Shown: positions 24,256 to 31,604 of the stretch, piece after piece
Numbering within the stretch: position 1 is the first letter of the stretch
Layout: every line of letters starts with the position of its first letter
Assembly (NCBI GenBank): GCA_016783555.1
Contig: JADHWH010000013.1
Span: 1-38,845, forward strand
Source of the DNA: Candidatus Omnitrophota bacterium
GTDB lineage: Bacteria > Omnitrophota > Gorgyraeia > JABMRJ01
Direction of reading: 5' to 3'
Length of the DNA: 38,845 bases
Position numbers and translations under genes: made by a program
Notes under the pieces: generated by a model
What the model was told of the DNA's origin: nothing
What the model saw: only the letters and a program-made list of their open reading frames with translations
Databases searched by the model: none

Positions 24256-24810
24256 TCAAGGATTAAATCTGTTCATTACGGCGTCTATGCCTTTGGTTAT
24301 CCAGACATTAACGCATAAGATGGATATCTCCATGGCGCCGCTAAGCCCGCCTCTCTCACCCCTTCCAAAAGGGGTCAATACATAATCTCTCAACATATTC
24401 TTAGGGGGCCCTATGCCGATTCTAAGGCGCGGGAACTCGTCTGTCCCTAATCCCTCTATTATGGAACGTAGTCCGTTGTGGCCGCCGGAGGTGCCGTTCT
24501 TTCTTACCCTTATCTTTCCCAGCGGAAGGTCCTTATCATCCATTATGACAAGCAGATTCTCCAGGGAGAAGCCCTTATTTCTTACAATCTCGGAAACGGC
24601 CTTTCCCGAAAGGTTCATATAGGTCAGGGGCTTGGCCAGCATAACCTCTTCTTTGCCTATCTTTCCGACGCCCCATAACGAGCCGAAAGACTTATTCTTA
24701 AGTCTTATCCGGGAACTCTTCGCCACTCTATCGAGCACCATAAAGCCTATATTGTGCCGCGTATGCCTGTATTTGAAGCCGGGATTGCCCAGGCCGATTA
24801 TGGCCTTCAC
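24256..24810 (-). CDS. pth: Peptidyl-tRNA hydrolase
   Basis: Releases tRNA from dropped-off peptidyl-tRNA. 184 residues. IGLGNPGFKYRHTRHNIGFMVLDRVA holds the catalytic His; KPLTYMNLSGKAV and VIMDDKDLPLGKIRVRKNGTSGGHNGLRSI complete the active site, with RLRIGIGPP after it. Start overlaps the rplY stop as ATGA. Equivalent to spoVC in the Firmicute order. Confidence 0.98.
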   Translation of the reverse strand: MKAIIGLGNPGFKYRHTRHNIGFMVLDRVAKSSRIRLKNKSFGSLWGVGKIGKEEVMLAKPLTYMNLSGKAVSEIVRNKGFSLENLLVIMDDKDLPLGKIRVRKNGTSGGHNGLRSIIEGLGTDEFPRLRIGIGPPKNMLRDYVLTPFGRGERGGLSGAMEISILCVNVWITKGIDAVMNRFNP

Positions 24811-25517
24811 TCTTTCTTCTTCTCTTCCTTCTTTTCTTCTTTCTTGGGCGGCGCTTCTTTCGGCGCTTCTTCTTCCTCTTCCTTCTTACCTTTCGCGATA
24901 ACCTCGGGTTCGGTCATCTCTTCGGCGGGCACTTCTTCCGCGACCTCTTCTTTGCGTGGAGGCTCGGCAGTCATGACGACAAGCTCGGGATCATTCAAAA
25001 CCTTAACGCCCGGCGGGACGGATAAGTCTTTAACGAATATCTTGTCGCCGATCTTAAGCGCCGAGACATCGACCTCTATCTTTTCAGGTATTTGAGTGGG
25101 CAGGCATTCTACCTCAATCTCCCACATGATATGCTCCAGCGTCCCTTCCTCCCTGGTCACTTCTTCCGGCTTCCCCTTGGAGACAACGGGTACGTCTACC
25201 TTTATCTCTTCCGTAAGCGAGATCTCGTAAAAATCTACGTGGAGAATGTTGTCTTTGATCGGATGGTACTGGACTTCCTTTACCATAACAGGCCTTGCCT
25301 TTTTCTCCATCTTGTCTATCGTCAAATCCATAATGGCGTTCTCGCCCGCCTTAGTATGGAGCGCCTCATAAAGGGACCTTGTCTCGACTTTTAAGCTTAT
25401 GGTCTTTTGGCCGGCTTTATAAAGACAGGCCGGTATAAGATTCATTGCCCTCAACTTATTTACCTTGTTTTTTCCTATCTCTTTTCTTATGCTTGCGTTT
25501 AGTTTTATTCTTTCCAT
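24807..25517 (-). CDS. rplY: 50S ribosomal protein L25/general stress protein Ctc
   Basis: 5S-rRNA-binding ribosomal protein of the long (CTC/TL5) form, 236 residues: L25 domain about 1-95 (KLNASIRKEIGKNKVNKLRAMNLIPACLY) and a beta C-domain about 96-185. After that comes a disordered tail of K, E, P and A (KKEEEEEAPKEAPPKKEEKK). Lies between prs and pth, as ctc does in Bacillus. Confidence 0.95.
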   Translation of the reverse strand: MERIKLNASIRKEIGKNKVNKLRAMNLIPACLYKAGQKTISLKVETRSLYEALHTKAGENAIMDLTIDKMEKKARPVMVKEVQYHPIKDNILHVDFYEISLTEEIKVDVPVVSKGKPEEVTREEGTLEHIMWEIEVECLPTQIPEKIEVDVSALKIGDKIFVKDLSVPPGVKVLNDPELVVMTAEPPRKEEVAEEVPAEEMTEPEVIAKGKKEEEEEAPKEAPPKKEEKKEEKKKE

Positions 25518-25539
25518 ATTCTACTTCCCCCTTAGATGT

Positions 25540-26496
25540 TTAAAATTTAAAATCCTTGTCGAACAAGGCGCTTATGGATCTTTCTTTGTGTATCCTCATT
25601 ATCGCCTCGCCCAACAGCCCTGCTATCGAAAGGACTTTTATCTTCGGAATACGTTTTGCCTTTTCCGCAGGTATGGTATTTGTAACAACGAGCTCCTTAA
25701 TCTCGCTTTTTTGTATCCTCTCTATCGCAGGACCGGAAAGTACCGCGTGCGCAATTGCCGCATAGACGTCTTTGGCGCCTTCCTTCTTAAGGGCGCTTGC
25801 GGCTTCTACCAGCGAACCCGCCGTAGCCACTATATCATCCACGATAATCACGTTTTTTTGTTTTACCTCGCCCATTATATGCATAACCTCGGTATTGGTA
25901 TCGTTGAGCCTGCGCTTATCTACAATGGCGAGGTTTGTCTTGAGCCTCTTCGCATAGGCCCTTGCCATCTTGATTCCGCCCACATCCGGCGAGATGACTA
26001 CGGCATCCTTGATCTTCTTTTTTAAGAAGTAGTCGACAAATACGTTTATCGCATATAGATTATCAAGTGGTATATCAAAAAAGCCCTGTATCTGGCCGGC
26101 GTGCAGGTCTATTGTAAGCACCCTGTCTGCGCCGGATGTCGTAATGAGGTTCGCGACCAGCTTCGCCGTAATCGGCACGCGGGGCTGGTCTTTTCTGTCC
26201 TGCCTTGCGTAACCGTAAAAAGGAAGGACAGCGGTTATGCGGCGGGCAGACGCGCGTCTTAACGCGTCAATCAATATCAAAAGCTCCATAAGATTGTCAT
26301 TAACGGGAGGGCTGGTAGGCTGAATAATAAATACATCCTTCCCGCGCGCATCCTGTTTAATCTTTACACGCGTCTCGCCTTCGCTAAACTTATTAACTAT
26401 CGCCGGGCTGACTTTCACCCCTAGGGCCTTGGCTATCTCCTCCGCCAATTTCTTATTGCCATTACCGCTAAATAATAACATTTGACCGTTCTTCAT
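25540..26496 (-). CDS. prs: Ribose-phosphate pyrophosphokinase (PRPP synthetase)
   Basis: Makes PRPP from ribose 5-phosphate and ATP for nucleotide, His and NAD synthesis. 318 residues. MLLFSGNGNKKLAEEIAKALG, QPTSPPVNDNLMELLILIDALRRASA, YGYARQDRKDQPR, the DLHAGQIQGFFDIP segment and the PRPP loop VIIVDDIVATAGSL are all present. The ATG is supplied by a junction element with AGGAGG 9 nt upstream, and overlaps a mini-ORF stop as ATGA. Between glmU and rplY/ctc, as in Firmicutes. Confidence 0.98.
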   Translation of the reverse strand: MKNGQMLLFSGNGNKKLAEEIAKALGVKVSPAIVNKFSEGETRVKIKQDARGKDVFIIQPTSPPVNDNLMELLILIDALRRASARRITAVLPFYGYARQDRKDQPRVPITAKLVANLITTSGADRVLTIDLHAGQIQGFFDIPLDNLYAINVFVDYFLKKKIKDAVVISPDVGGIKMARAYAKRLKTNLAIVDKRRLNDTNTEVMHIMGEVKQKNVIIVDDIVATAGSLVEAASALKKEGAKDVYAAIAHAVLSGPAIERIQKSEIKELVVTNTIPAEKAKRIPKIKVLSIAGLLGEAIMRIHKERSISALFDKDFKF

Positions 26497-26549
26497 CCCG
26501 TTAGACCTCCTCTTTGAAATCCCGTTAGAAAAGGTCTAACGGGATTCAT
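26493..26549 (-). repeat. Junction element upstream of prs
   Basis: Begins ATGAATCCCGTTAGACC (26549) and ends AGGAGGTCTAACGGGATG, the last ATG being the prs start. The left arm is complementary both to a nearby copy (TTCTAACGGGATT) and to the Shine-Dalgarno copy, so two exclusive hairpins can form: one leaves the prs ribosome-binding site free and one hides it. A mini-ORF MNPVRPFLTGFQRGGLTG runs from 26549 and its TGA overlaps the prs ATG. Confidence 0.88.
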
Positions 26550-26568
26550 CTCTATCCACCCCTTTTTA

Positions 26569-26656
26569 GTCGTTAGTTTTTAGGCGCTAGTCGTTAGTTT
26601 CGTCTAGACGATTACTAACGACTAATCCCTAGCGACTAACGACTAATCAACTGTTT
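26569..26656 (-). repeat. 88-bp dispersed element at the 3' end of glmU
   Basis: Matches 28066-28153 over its full 88 nt at roughly nine in ten positions, same orientation. Core palindrome TCGTCTAGACGA is flanked by CGTTAGT and ACTAACG arms, with several further GTCGTTAG / CTAACGAC copies. The glmU stop codon (TAG, 26645-26643) and its last two codons (V D) are inside the element. No T-run, so probably not a simple terminator. Confidence 0.8.
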
Positions 26657-27899
26657 TCAATAATTTTGCTGGTATTCCCACCACAACGCTATTCGGTGGC
26701 ACATTCTTCTTCTTTGTAACAACCGCTCCGGCTCCCGTAACGGCGTTCTTTCCTACTTTTACAGGGGCCACAAGAATCGTGCCGCTGCCTATAAACGCCT
26801 TGTCGTCTATCTTTGTAACATACTTGCCCTTGCCGTCATAATTGGCGGTTATCGTGCCGGCCCCGACGTTCACGCCTTTTCCTATTATGGCATCGCCCAG
26901 GTAAGTATGGTGTTTTATCTTTGTATCTTTGTCTATCTTTGTCCTCGTAAGTTCTACAAAATTGCCTATCTCGACCCCTTTTTTGAGTTCGCAGCCGGAC
27001 CTTATCCTAGCAAACGGCCCTATCCTGCAATCCCGGCCTATCCGGACCTGCCCCTCAATCACTGTATAAGGATAGATAATAGTATCTCTTTCTATTCTTA
27101 CGGTCTCATCTATATATGTTGATTCCGGCGCCACAATAGTTACGCCCGCGTCCATAAGCTCTTTGAGCTTCCTCTTTCTGAGTATCGAGGATGCCGTGGA
27201 TAGATCACTTCTTGTGTTTATGCCGAATACCTCGTCGCTGTCGTCTACCAGGACCGAATTGACCTTCAATCTCTTTTTATGCATCAAGGATATTATATCC
27301 GTCAGAAAATATTCCTTCTTACTGTTGTCATTTTTAATCTCCGCTAAAAGCGGAAATAGCTTCTTTATATCGAAAAAGTAGACGCCCGCGTTTATCTCAT
27401 TTATGGACTTCTGGGATGTAGATGTCTCTAATTCCTCTACAATCCCTGCGACGTTATTCTCATAATCTCTCACAATCCTTCCGTATCCCGTCGGGTCCGC
27501 CATGCGCGCGCTTAAAAGCGTGCATGAGTTCTTCTCTTTCCTGTGGACTCTTTTAAGTCTTTTGATAGTCTGCGGCCTTATCAGCGGGGCATCGCCACAT
27601 AAGACCAATAGATCGCCCGATAAAGTCTTAAAGAACTTCCTCGCCTGTTTAACCGCGTCTGCGCTGCCTAAAGGCCTCTTCTGCTTAACGACCTTGATGC
27701 CTTTCAGTGATCTCTTGACCATGCCGGCCTTGTGACCTGTCACGCAGATAATATCTTTTATGCCCGTATGGTTTGCCGCGTCCAGCACATAATCGATCAT
27801 AGGCCTGCCGTTCAGGTGATGAAGCACCTTAGGAATATCGGACTTCATCCTCGTGCCGAGCCCGCCTGCCAGTATCACCGCTTTCGTCTTTTTTGTCAT
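26643..27899 (-). CDS. glmU: Bifunctional UDP-N-acetylglucosamine pyrophosphorylase / acetyltransferase
   Basis: Makes UDP-GlcNAc for peptidoglycan and lipid A. 418 residues, shorter than the usual 450. Uridylyltransferase part: VILAGGLGTRMKSDIPKVLH, CGDAPLIRP, GRIVRDYENNVAGIVEE. C-terminal left-handed beta-helix with hexapeptide repeats: KHHTYLGDAIIGKGVNVGAGTITANYDGKGKYVT (acetyltransferase site). It ends shortly after the helix, KLLKTVD, and the last two codons come from a dispersed repeat. Its product feeds LpxA/LpxC in this same genome. Lies between the tRNA-Gln and prs. Confidence 0.96.
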   Translation of the reverse strand: MTKKTKAVILAGGLGTRMKSDIPKVLHHLNGRPMIDYVLDAANHTGIKDIICVTGHKAGMVKRSLKGIKVVKQKRPLGSADAVKQARKFFKTLSGDLLVLCGDAPLIRPQTIKRLKRVHRKEKNSCTLLSARMADPTGYGRIVRDYENNVAGIVEELETSTSQKSINEINAGVYFFDIKKLFPLLAEIKNDNSKKEYFLTDIISLMHKKRLKVNSVLVDDSDEVFGINTRSDLSTASSILRKRKLKELMDAGVTIVAPESTYIDETVRIERDTIIYPYTVIEGQVRIGRDCRIGPFARIRSGCELKKGVEIGNFVELTRTKIDKDTKIKHHTYLGDAIIGKGVNVGAGTITANYDGKGKYVTKIDDKAFIGSGTILVAPVKVGKNAVTGAGAVVTKKKNVPPNSVVVGIPAKLLKTVD

Positions 27900-27922
27900 A
27901 ATCTAATACTTTCCGTCTTTTG

Positions 27923-27986
27923 TTCTGCTTCGCCAGCAATTCTGCGAAGCCAAATTTACATCTTTCTAAAGCCCGGCGAAGCAGAA
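27923..27986 (+). repeat. 64-bp dispersed palindromic element, copy 2
   Basis: Ends flush with the encoded CCA of tRNA-Gln (27987). Opposite orientation to the copy at 21257-21320. Terminal arms TTCTGCTTCGCC and GGCGAAGCAGAA are perfect inverted repeats of 12 nt. It could fold into a hairpin that marks the tRNA 3' end. Confidence 0.78.
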
Positions 27987-28060
27987 TGGCTGGGAGGCCA
28001 GGATTCGAACCTGAACGCCGAGCTCCAAAGGCTCGTGTGCTACCGTTACACAACCTCCCA
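27987..28060 (-). tRNA. tRNA-Gln(TTG)
   Basis: A 74-nt gene. Acceptor TGGGAGG pairs with CCTCCCA, discriminator G, encoded CCA (27989-27987). Anticodon stem CGAGC/GCTCG with loop CTTTGGA gives anticodon TTG; the U1-A72 pair fits glutamine. It sits between spoVG and glmU, bracketed by an 88-bp element on one side and a 64-bp element on the other. Confidence 0.95.
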
Positions 28061-28065
28061 ACTTT

Positions 28066-28153
28066 GTCGTTAGTTTTTAGTCGCTAGTCGTTAGTTTCGT
28101 CTAGACGATTACTAACGACTAAATACTAAAGACTAGCAACTAATCAACTGTTT
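28066..28153 (-). repeat. 88-bp dispersed element at the 3' end of spoVG
   Basis: Second copy of the element at 26569-26656; equal length, core TCGTCTAGACGA conserved, most changes in the right third. It overlaps the spoVG stop codon (TAA, 28154-28152) by two bases and ends 5 nt before tRNA-Gln. Both copies contain CAGTTGATTAG on the gene side. Confidence 0.8.
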
Positions 28154-28691
28154 ACAGCTCGATGTCGCCACCTTCTATGATATCTTCTTTCGTCGGCTCT
28201 TCATGTTTAGGCGGCTCTTCATGTTTAGGCGCTTCTTCATGTTTAGGTGCTTCTTCTTGTCTAGGCGCCGGTTGTTTCGGGCTCTCTGCCTGCGGCGGTG
28301 TCTGAGAAGAAGAACCTTTATTCTCCGACTCGTAGGATTCGAGCACCTTCTTCTGTATATATTCTCTGCACTCAAGCGTAATGGGGTGCGCTATGTCTTT
28401 GTGCTCAGACTGCTGCGCGCGCTCGCCTTCCACATGAGGCCTCCTCTCTGTCAGGGGGAGGCTGCCTCCGCACTGGTTGCAGAATTTTGACCTTACCGCG
28501 TTCTTGAAACCGCATTTCGGGCAGGATTCCCTCATTTTTCTTGAGGGCATCGCAACAAACAAGCCTTTGTTTCCCTCAATGACCTTCACATTCCTTACCA
28601 CGAAGGCATTATCGAACGTTATCGTCGCATATGCTTTAAGCTTGCGGTTGTCGCCTTCTCTCAAGGAAACTCTTACTTCAGTGATCTCCAT
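28152..28691 (-). CDS. spoVG: SpoVG-family protein with inserted zinc ribbon and repeat tail
   Basis: SpoVG is a small DNA/RNA-binding regulator. Start at MEITEVRVSL, the family start; GAGGAGG is 11 nt upstream, whereas the longer frame has none. 179 residues instead of about 90-100. Residues 1-54 and 97-121 match SpoVG (ITFDNAFVVRNVKVIEGNKGLFVAMPSRK ... HKDIAHPITLECREYIQ). Between them is an extra segment with a four-Cys zinc ribbon, C57-PKC-60 and C71-NQC-74. The tail is acidic and has a tandem KHEE(A/P)P repeat (four copies). Gene order ispE-spoVG-glmU-prs is as in Firmicutes. Confidence 0.93.
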   Translation of the reverse strand: MEITEVRVSLREGDNRKLKAYATITFDNAFVVRNVKVIEGNKGLFVAMPSRKMRESCPKCGFKNAVRSKFCNQCGGSLPLTERRPHVEGERAQQSEHKDIAHPITLECREYIQKKVLESYESENKGSSSQTPPQAESPKQPAPRQEEAPKHEEAPKHEEPPKHEEPTKEDIIEGGDIEL

Positions 28692-28710
28692 CGTCTTATC
28701 TTCCTCCTCA

Positions 28711-29592
28711 TTAGTCATGCAGTGTTGATGTAATAAAGAACTTCCACTTTCTGCGGTCTCCTCCGACCGAATCTTCCATTCTCTCTCTTAGTCTTACCAC
28801 CTCCTCTTTATCTTCAGTTATGCCGAATAGGCAGGAGCCGCTTCCCGTGATTAACGCCCCCCTTGCGCCATATTTAATCAGCATCTCTTTTAATCCCTTA
28901 AGCAAATCCATCTTTTCAAGCGATATATCTTCCAAATCATTATATAAATTCTTACCGAGGGCTCCCGCATCATTTCTCTTTACACAAGCCAGCGTATTAT
29001 TAATCTCAGGTCTCTCTGCGCCTGGGTCTCTTGTATCAATCCATTCATAGGCATCCTTTGACAATACCGAAAAAGGGGGAACAATCAGTATATGCCATAA
29101 CCTCATTGATGTTTTAATTCCCTCTATCCTGTCGCCTCTTTCTCTGCCGACGGCCCAGATATCTTCTGATACAAAAAACGGCACATCAGCGCCTATTCTT
29201 CCCGCCAGACGCTTAAGTTTAACCACGGAAAGCCCCATCTCATAAAGCGCGTTCATGCCCATAAGGACAGAGGCCGCGTCAGAACTTCCGCCTCCGAGAC
29301 CTGCCCCTATAGGTATGGACTTTTCAATGACTATCTTCACACCTGCCAAGCTCTTATATGTATCTTTGAGGAGCCTCGCAGCCCGATAGGCCAGATTTCC
29401 TTCGTCCGCAGGGAGCCGGCTTTCGTCTGATGTCACGCTTATTCCTGCCGGCATCTTCCGCAATCTTATCCTGTCGAAAAGCGCTATCTTCTCAAAGAGC
29501 GTCTCTATCGTATGATAACCGTCCGGCCGCCTTCCCAAGACCTTCAGGAAGAGATTCACCTTTGCCGGCGCGTTGAGAGTAATGCTATCCAC
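28711..29592 (-). CDS. ispE: 4-diphosphocytidyl-2-C-methyl-D-erythritol kinase
   Basis: GHMP kinase of the MEP isoprenoid pathway. 293 residues. APAKVNLFLKVLGRRPDGYHTIETLF at the N-terminus, KSIPIGAGLGGGSSDAASVLMGMN (ATP loop) and the C-terminal GARGALITGSGSCLFG. Its start overlaps the end of the transketolase C-terminal gene by 8 nt. Confidence 0.97.
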   Translation of the reverse strand: MDSITLNAPAKVNLFLKVLGRRPDGYHTIETLFEKIALFDRIRLRKMPAGISVTSDESRLPADEGNLAYRAARLLKDTYKSLAGVKIVIEKSIPIGAGLGGGSSDAASVLMGMNALYEMGLSVVKLKRLAGRIGADVPFFVSEDIWAVGRERGDRIEGIKTSMRLWHILIVPPFSVLSKDAYEWIDTRDPGAERPEINNTLACVKRNDAGALGKNLYNDLEDISLEKMDLLKGLKEMLIKYGARGALITGSGSCLFGITEDKEEVVRLRERMEDSVGGDRRKWKFFITSTLHD

Positions 29593-30523
29593 TCTTCTTT
29601 AAGCCTATAACTTCTTGTGCGGCCTTAACGATATCCGATGACGTCAGCCCGAAACGCTTTAACAATTGATCCGGAGTTCCGGATTCGCCGAACCTGTCTC
29701 TAATACCTATCATGCGCATGGGGACCGGGGCCTCTTCCGACAAAACCTCGCTGACCGCGCTTCCCATGCCGCAAAAAGTAAGGTGCTCCTCAGCGGTAAC
29801 TACAGCGCCTGTCTCCCTGGCGGCTTTTACTATTGTCTTCCTGTCAATAGGCTTCGGCGTATGCAGATTGATAATCCTCGCGCTTATGCCTTTTTTGGAA
29901 AGCTCTTCATTCGCCAGAAGCGCTTCTTTTACCATTAGTCCGCATGCAATAATAGTTACGTCTTTACCATCCCTTAATGTCGCGGCCTTTCCGATTTCAA
30001 AAGGATCTTTCTCTTTGGTGATTGTAGGTGCGGGGTTCCTGCCCAGCCTTAGATAAACAGGCCCTTTTATATCCACACATTTAATGGTAGCCTTCCGCGC
30101 TTCGTTCGCGTCGCACGGAACGACTATAGTCATATTGGGCAATATGCGGAGAAGCCCTATCTCCTCTATTGCCTGGTGCGTCGCTCCGTCAGCGCCTACA
30201 GAAATGCCTCCGTGCGTCCCGACAATCTTTACGCCGAGATTCATATAGGCTATCGATATCCTTATCTGATCCCAGGCCCTGCCGCTTGCAAATACCCCGA
30301 ATGTAGAGGCAAAGGGAATCTTGCCCACAAGCGCCAGGCCCGCAGCGGCGCTATACATATCCTGCTCCGATACTCCGAATGAAAAGAACCTATCCGGAAA
30401 TTTATCCTTGAACCAGCCCGCCCGCGTAGACTCCGTGAGATCCGCGCACATAGCTACAACGTCTTTATTGGTCCTGCCTAACTCTATCAATCCTTCGCCA
30501 AAACCATCGCGGGTAGGCTTCAT
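29585..30523 (-). CDS. Transketolase, C-terminal subunit
   Basis: Pyrimidine-binding and C-terminal domains of a split transketolase; the N-terminal half is encoded at 33193-34029. 312 residues. DLTESTRAGWF, SFGVSEQDMYSAAAGLAL (catalytic Glu), GISVGADGATHQAIEEIGLLR and the C-domain TAEEHLTFCGMGSAVSEVL. The two halves interconvert ketose and aldose phosphates and supply ribose 5-phosphate. The halves are separated by two genes, unlike the usual adjacent order. Its start is provided by a junction element. Confidence 0.95.
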   Translation of the reverse strand: MKPTRDGFGEGLIELGRTNKDVVAMCADLTESTRAGWFKDKFPDRFFSFGVSEQDMYSAAAGLALVGKIPFASTFGVFASGRAWDQIRISIAYMNLGVKIVGTHGGISVGADGATHQAIEEIGLLRILPNMTIVVPCDANEARKATIKCVDIKGPVYLRLGRNPAPTITKEKDPFEIGKAATLRDGKDVTIIACGLMVKEALLANEELSKKGISARIINLHTPKPIDRKTIVKAARETGAVVTAEEHLTFCGMGSAVSEVLSEEAPVPMRMIGIRDRFGESGTPDQLLKRFGLTSSDIVKAAQEVIGLKKSG

Positions 30524-30594
30524 CCCGTTAGACCTCCCCTTCTATTAATACACTCCCGCGAGCGCCTCTGTTCTAGAGGTCTAACGGGATTCAT
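30520..30594 (-). repeat. Junction element upstream of transketolase C-terminal gene
   Basis: Begins ATGAATCCCGTTAGACC (30594) and ends GGGGAGGTCTAACGGGATG, the transketolase ATG. At the upstream side the lipoprotein gene's TGA overlaps the element's ATG (ATGA); at the downstream side the mini-ORF's TGA overlaps the transketolase ATG (ATGA). The mini-ORF has 24 codons, starts MNPVRP and ends RRGGLTG. The middle is unlike the other copies, yet the frame is kept open. The two arms pair over at least 11 bp. Confidence 0.88.
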
Positions 30595-31604
30595 CTGTAC
30601 CATCGTCTAAATTCCTCCAGCTTCATCTTCTTTTTTCTATGCGCCTCTAACTCATCCGAGGTGGCAAATAAGACCTGATTACTGACGACGTCTACTATCT
30701 CTATATTCCAAAAATCATTAAATTTATACCCGTGTAAGACTAAGGCCGCTTCTTCCAGTATCGCATCGTATACATTATCCAGCGCTTCGTTATTTATAAA
30801 GAGTGCTTCCTGATCAAGCGGTGAAACATTAAAGCTAAACCTGAAGAAGAACTTACCCCCTTCTTCCAGGAACTCGCCTTTTATTAAATTAAGCTTAAAG
30901 TCCTCTCTCAATGAAGGCGTGGTTGCAAGCTTCCTCTTGATCCTATCGGCTGTCTGCAAGGCCAAAAATTCCCCCATATATATATCTTTCATGTAGAAGG
31001 TGTCGTTCCAGTATCCTATATCGCCTATAGAGGTCACTTCGCTCGTCTTGAGATATTCCTCTATAAGATCGTCGGCCTCTTCGATATTCAGCCGGCCGAA
31101 TATGTCGCGCAGCACCTTCTCCTTCTGCGCCTGCGGGGTGAGCTTTATGTCGATCATCATCCTCTTTGAAAATTCCCCCCTCGATATCTGAGTGTAGTGA
31201 AGCATCTTTATGTCTCTTATATATCTTACAAGCACAACCTCTATCTCGGGGAGCAAGGGGTCCTGAGCAACCACTATATAGAAATTCATCGGCGCGTCCG
31301 AACTTAAGGCCACTCTCGAGGTGCTGAGCATCACGTCATTTATCTTATCCGCGGCCTTTCGTGAGATATTGAGCGTGGCATCAAAGAGCCCTTCTAAGGG
31401 TATATAGACGCCTATGGTTGAGCCTATTATCTTTACCTTGACTTCTACATTGTATTCCTCGCGGCAGAGCTGGATTATCGCCTTATCCAAAATCTCTTTT
31501 GGATACGTGGGGCCGCACCCTGTCTGTGAAAGAGCGAATAAGGCCACAAAAAGCGCTAGGATCTTACTTGCTGGTCTTTTTATGACCTTTGTCGTAATCA
31601 TCAA
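30591..31604 (-). CDS. Putative lipoprotein, unknown function
   Basis: 337 residues. An N-terminal hydrophobic segment (about 14-27) ends in LSQTGC, lipobox-like but with Gln at -3, so lipidation is probable rather than certain. The rest looks soluble and mixed alpha/beta, with no motif I recognise. Its start overlaps the FtsH-like gene by 41 nt, suggesting coupling and a shared job at the membrane. The stop TGA is inside a junction element. Confidence 0.75.
   Translation of the reverse strand: MMITTKVIKRPASKILALFVALFALSQTGCGPTYPKEILDKAIIQLCREEYNVEVKVKIIGSTIGVYIPLEGLFDATLNISRKAADKINDVMLSTSRVALSSDAPMNFYIVVAQDPLLPEIEVVLVRYIRDIKMLHYTQISRGEFSKRMMIDIKLTPQAQKEKVLRDIFGRLNIEEADDLIEEYLKTSEVTSIGDIGYWNDTFYMKDIYMGEFLALQTADRIKRKLATTPSLREDFKLNLIKGEFLEEGGKFFFRFSFNVSPLDQEALFINNEALDNVYDAILEEAALVLHGYKFNDFWNIEIVDVVSNQVLFATSDELEAHRKKKMKLEEFRRWYR

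Noticed and set aside
27829-28053. Minus-strand ORF over tRNA-Gln and the glmU start
   Set aside because: It consists of the tRNA and the 64-bp repeat followed by glmU sequence in another frame.
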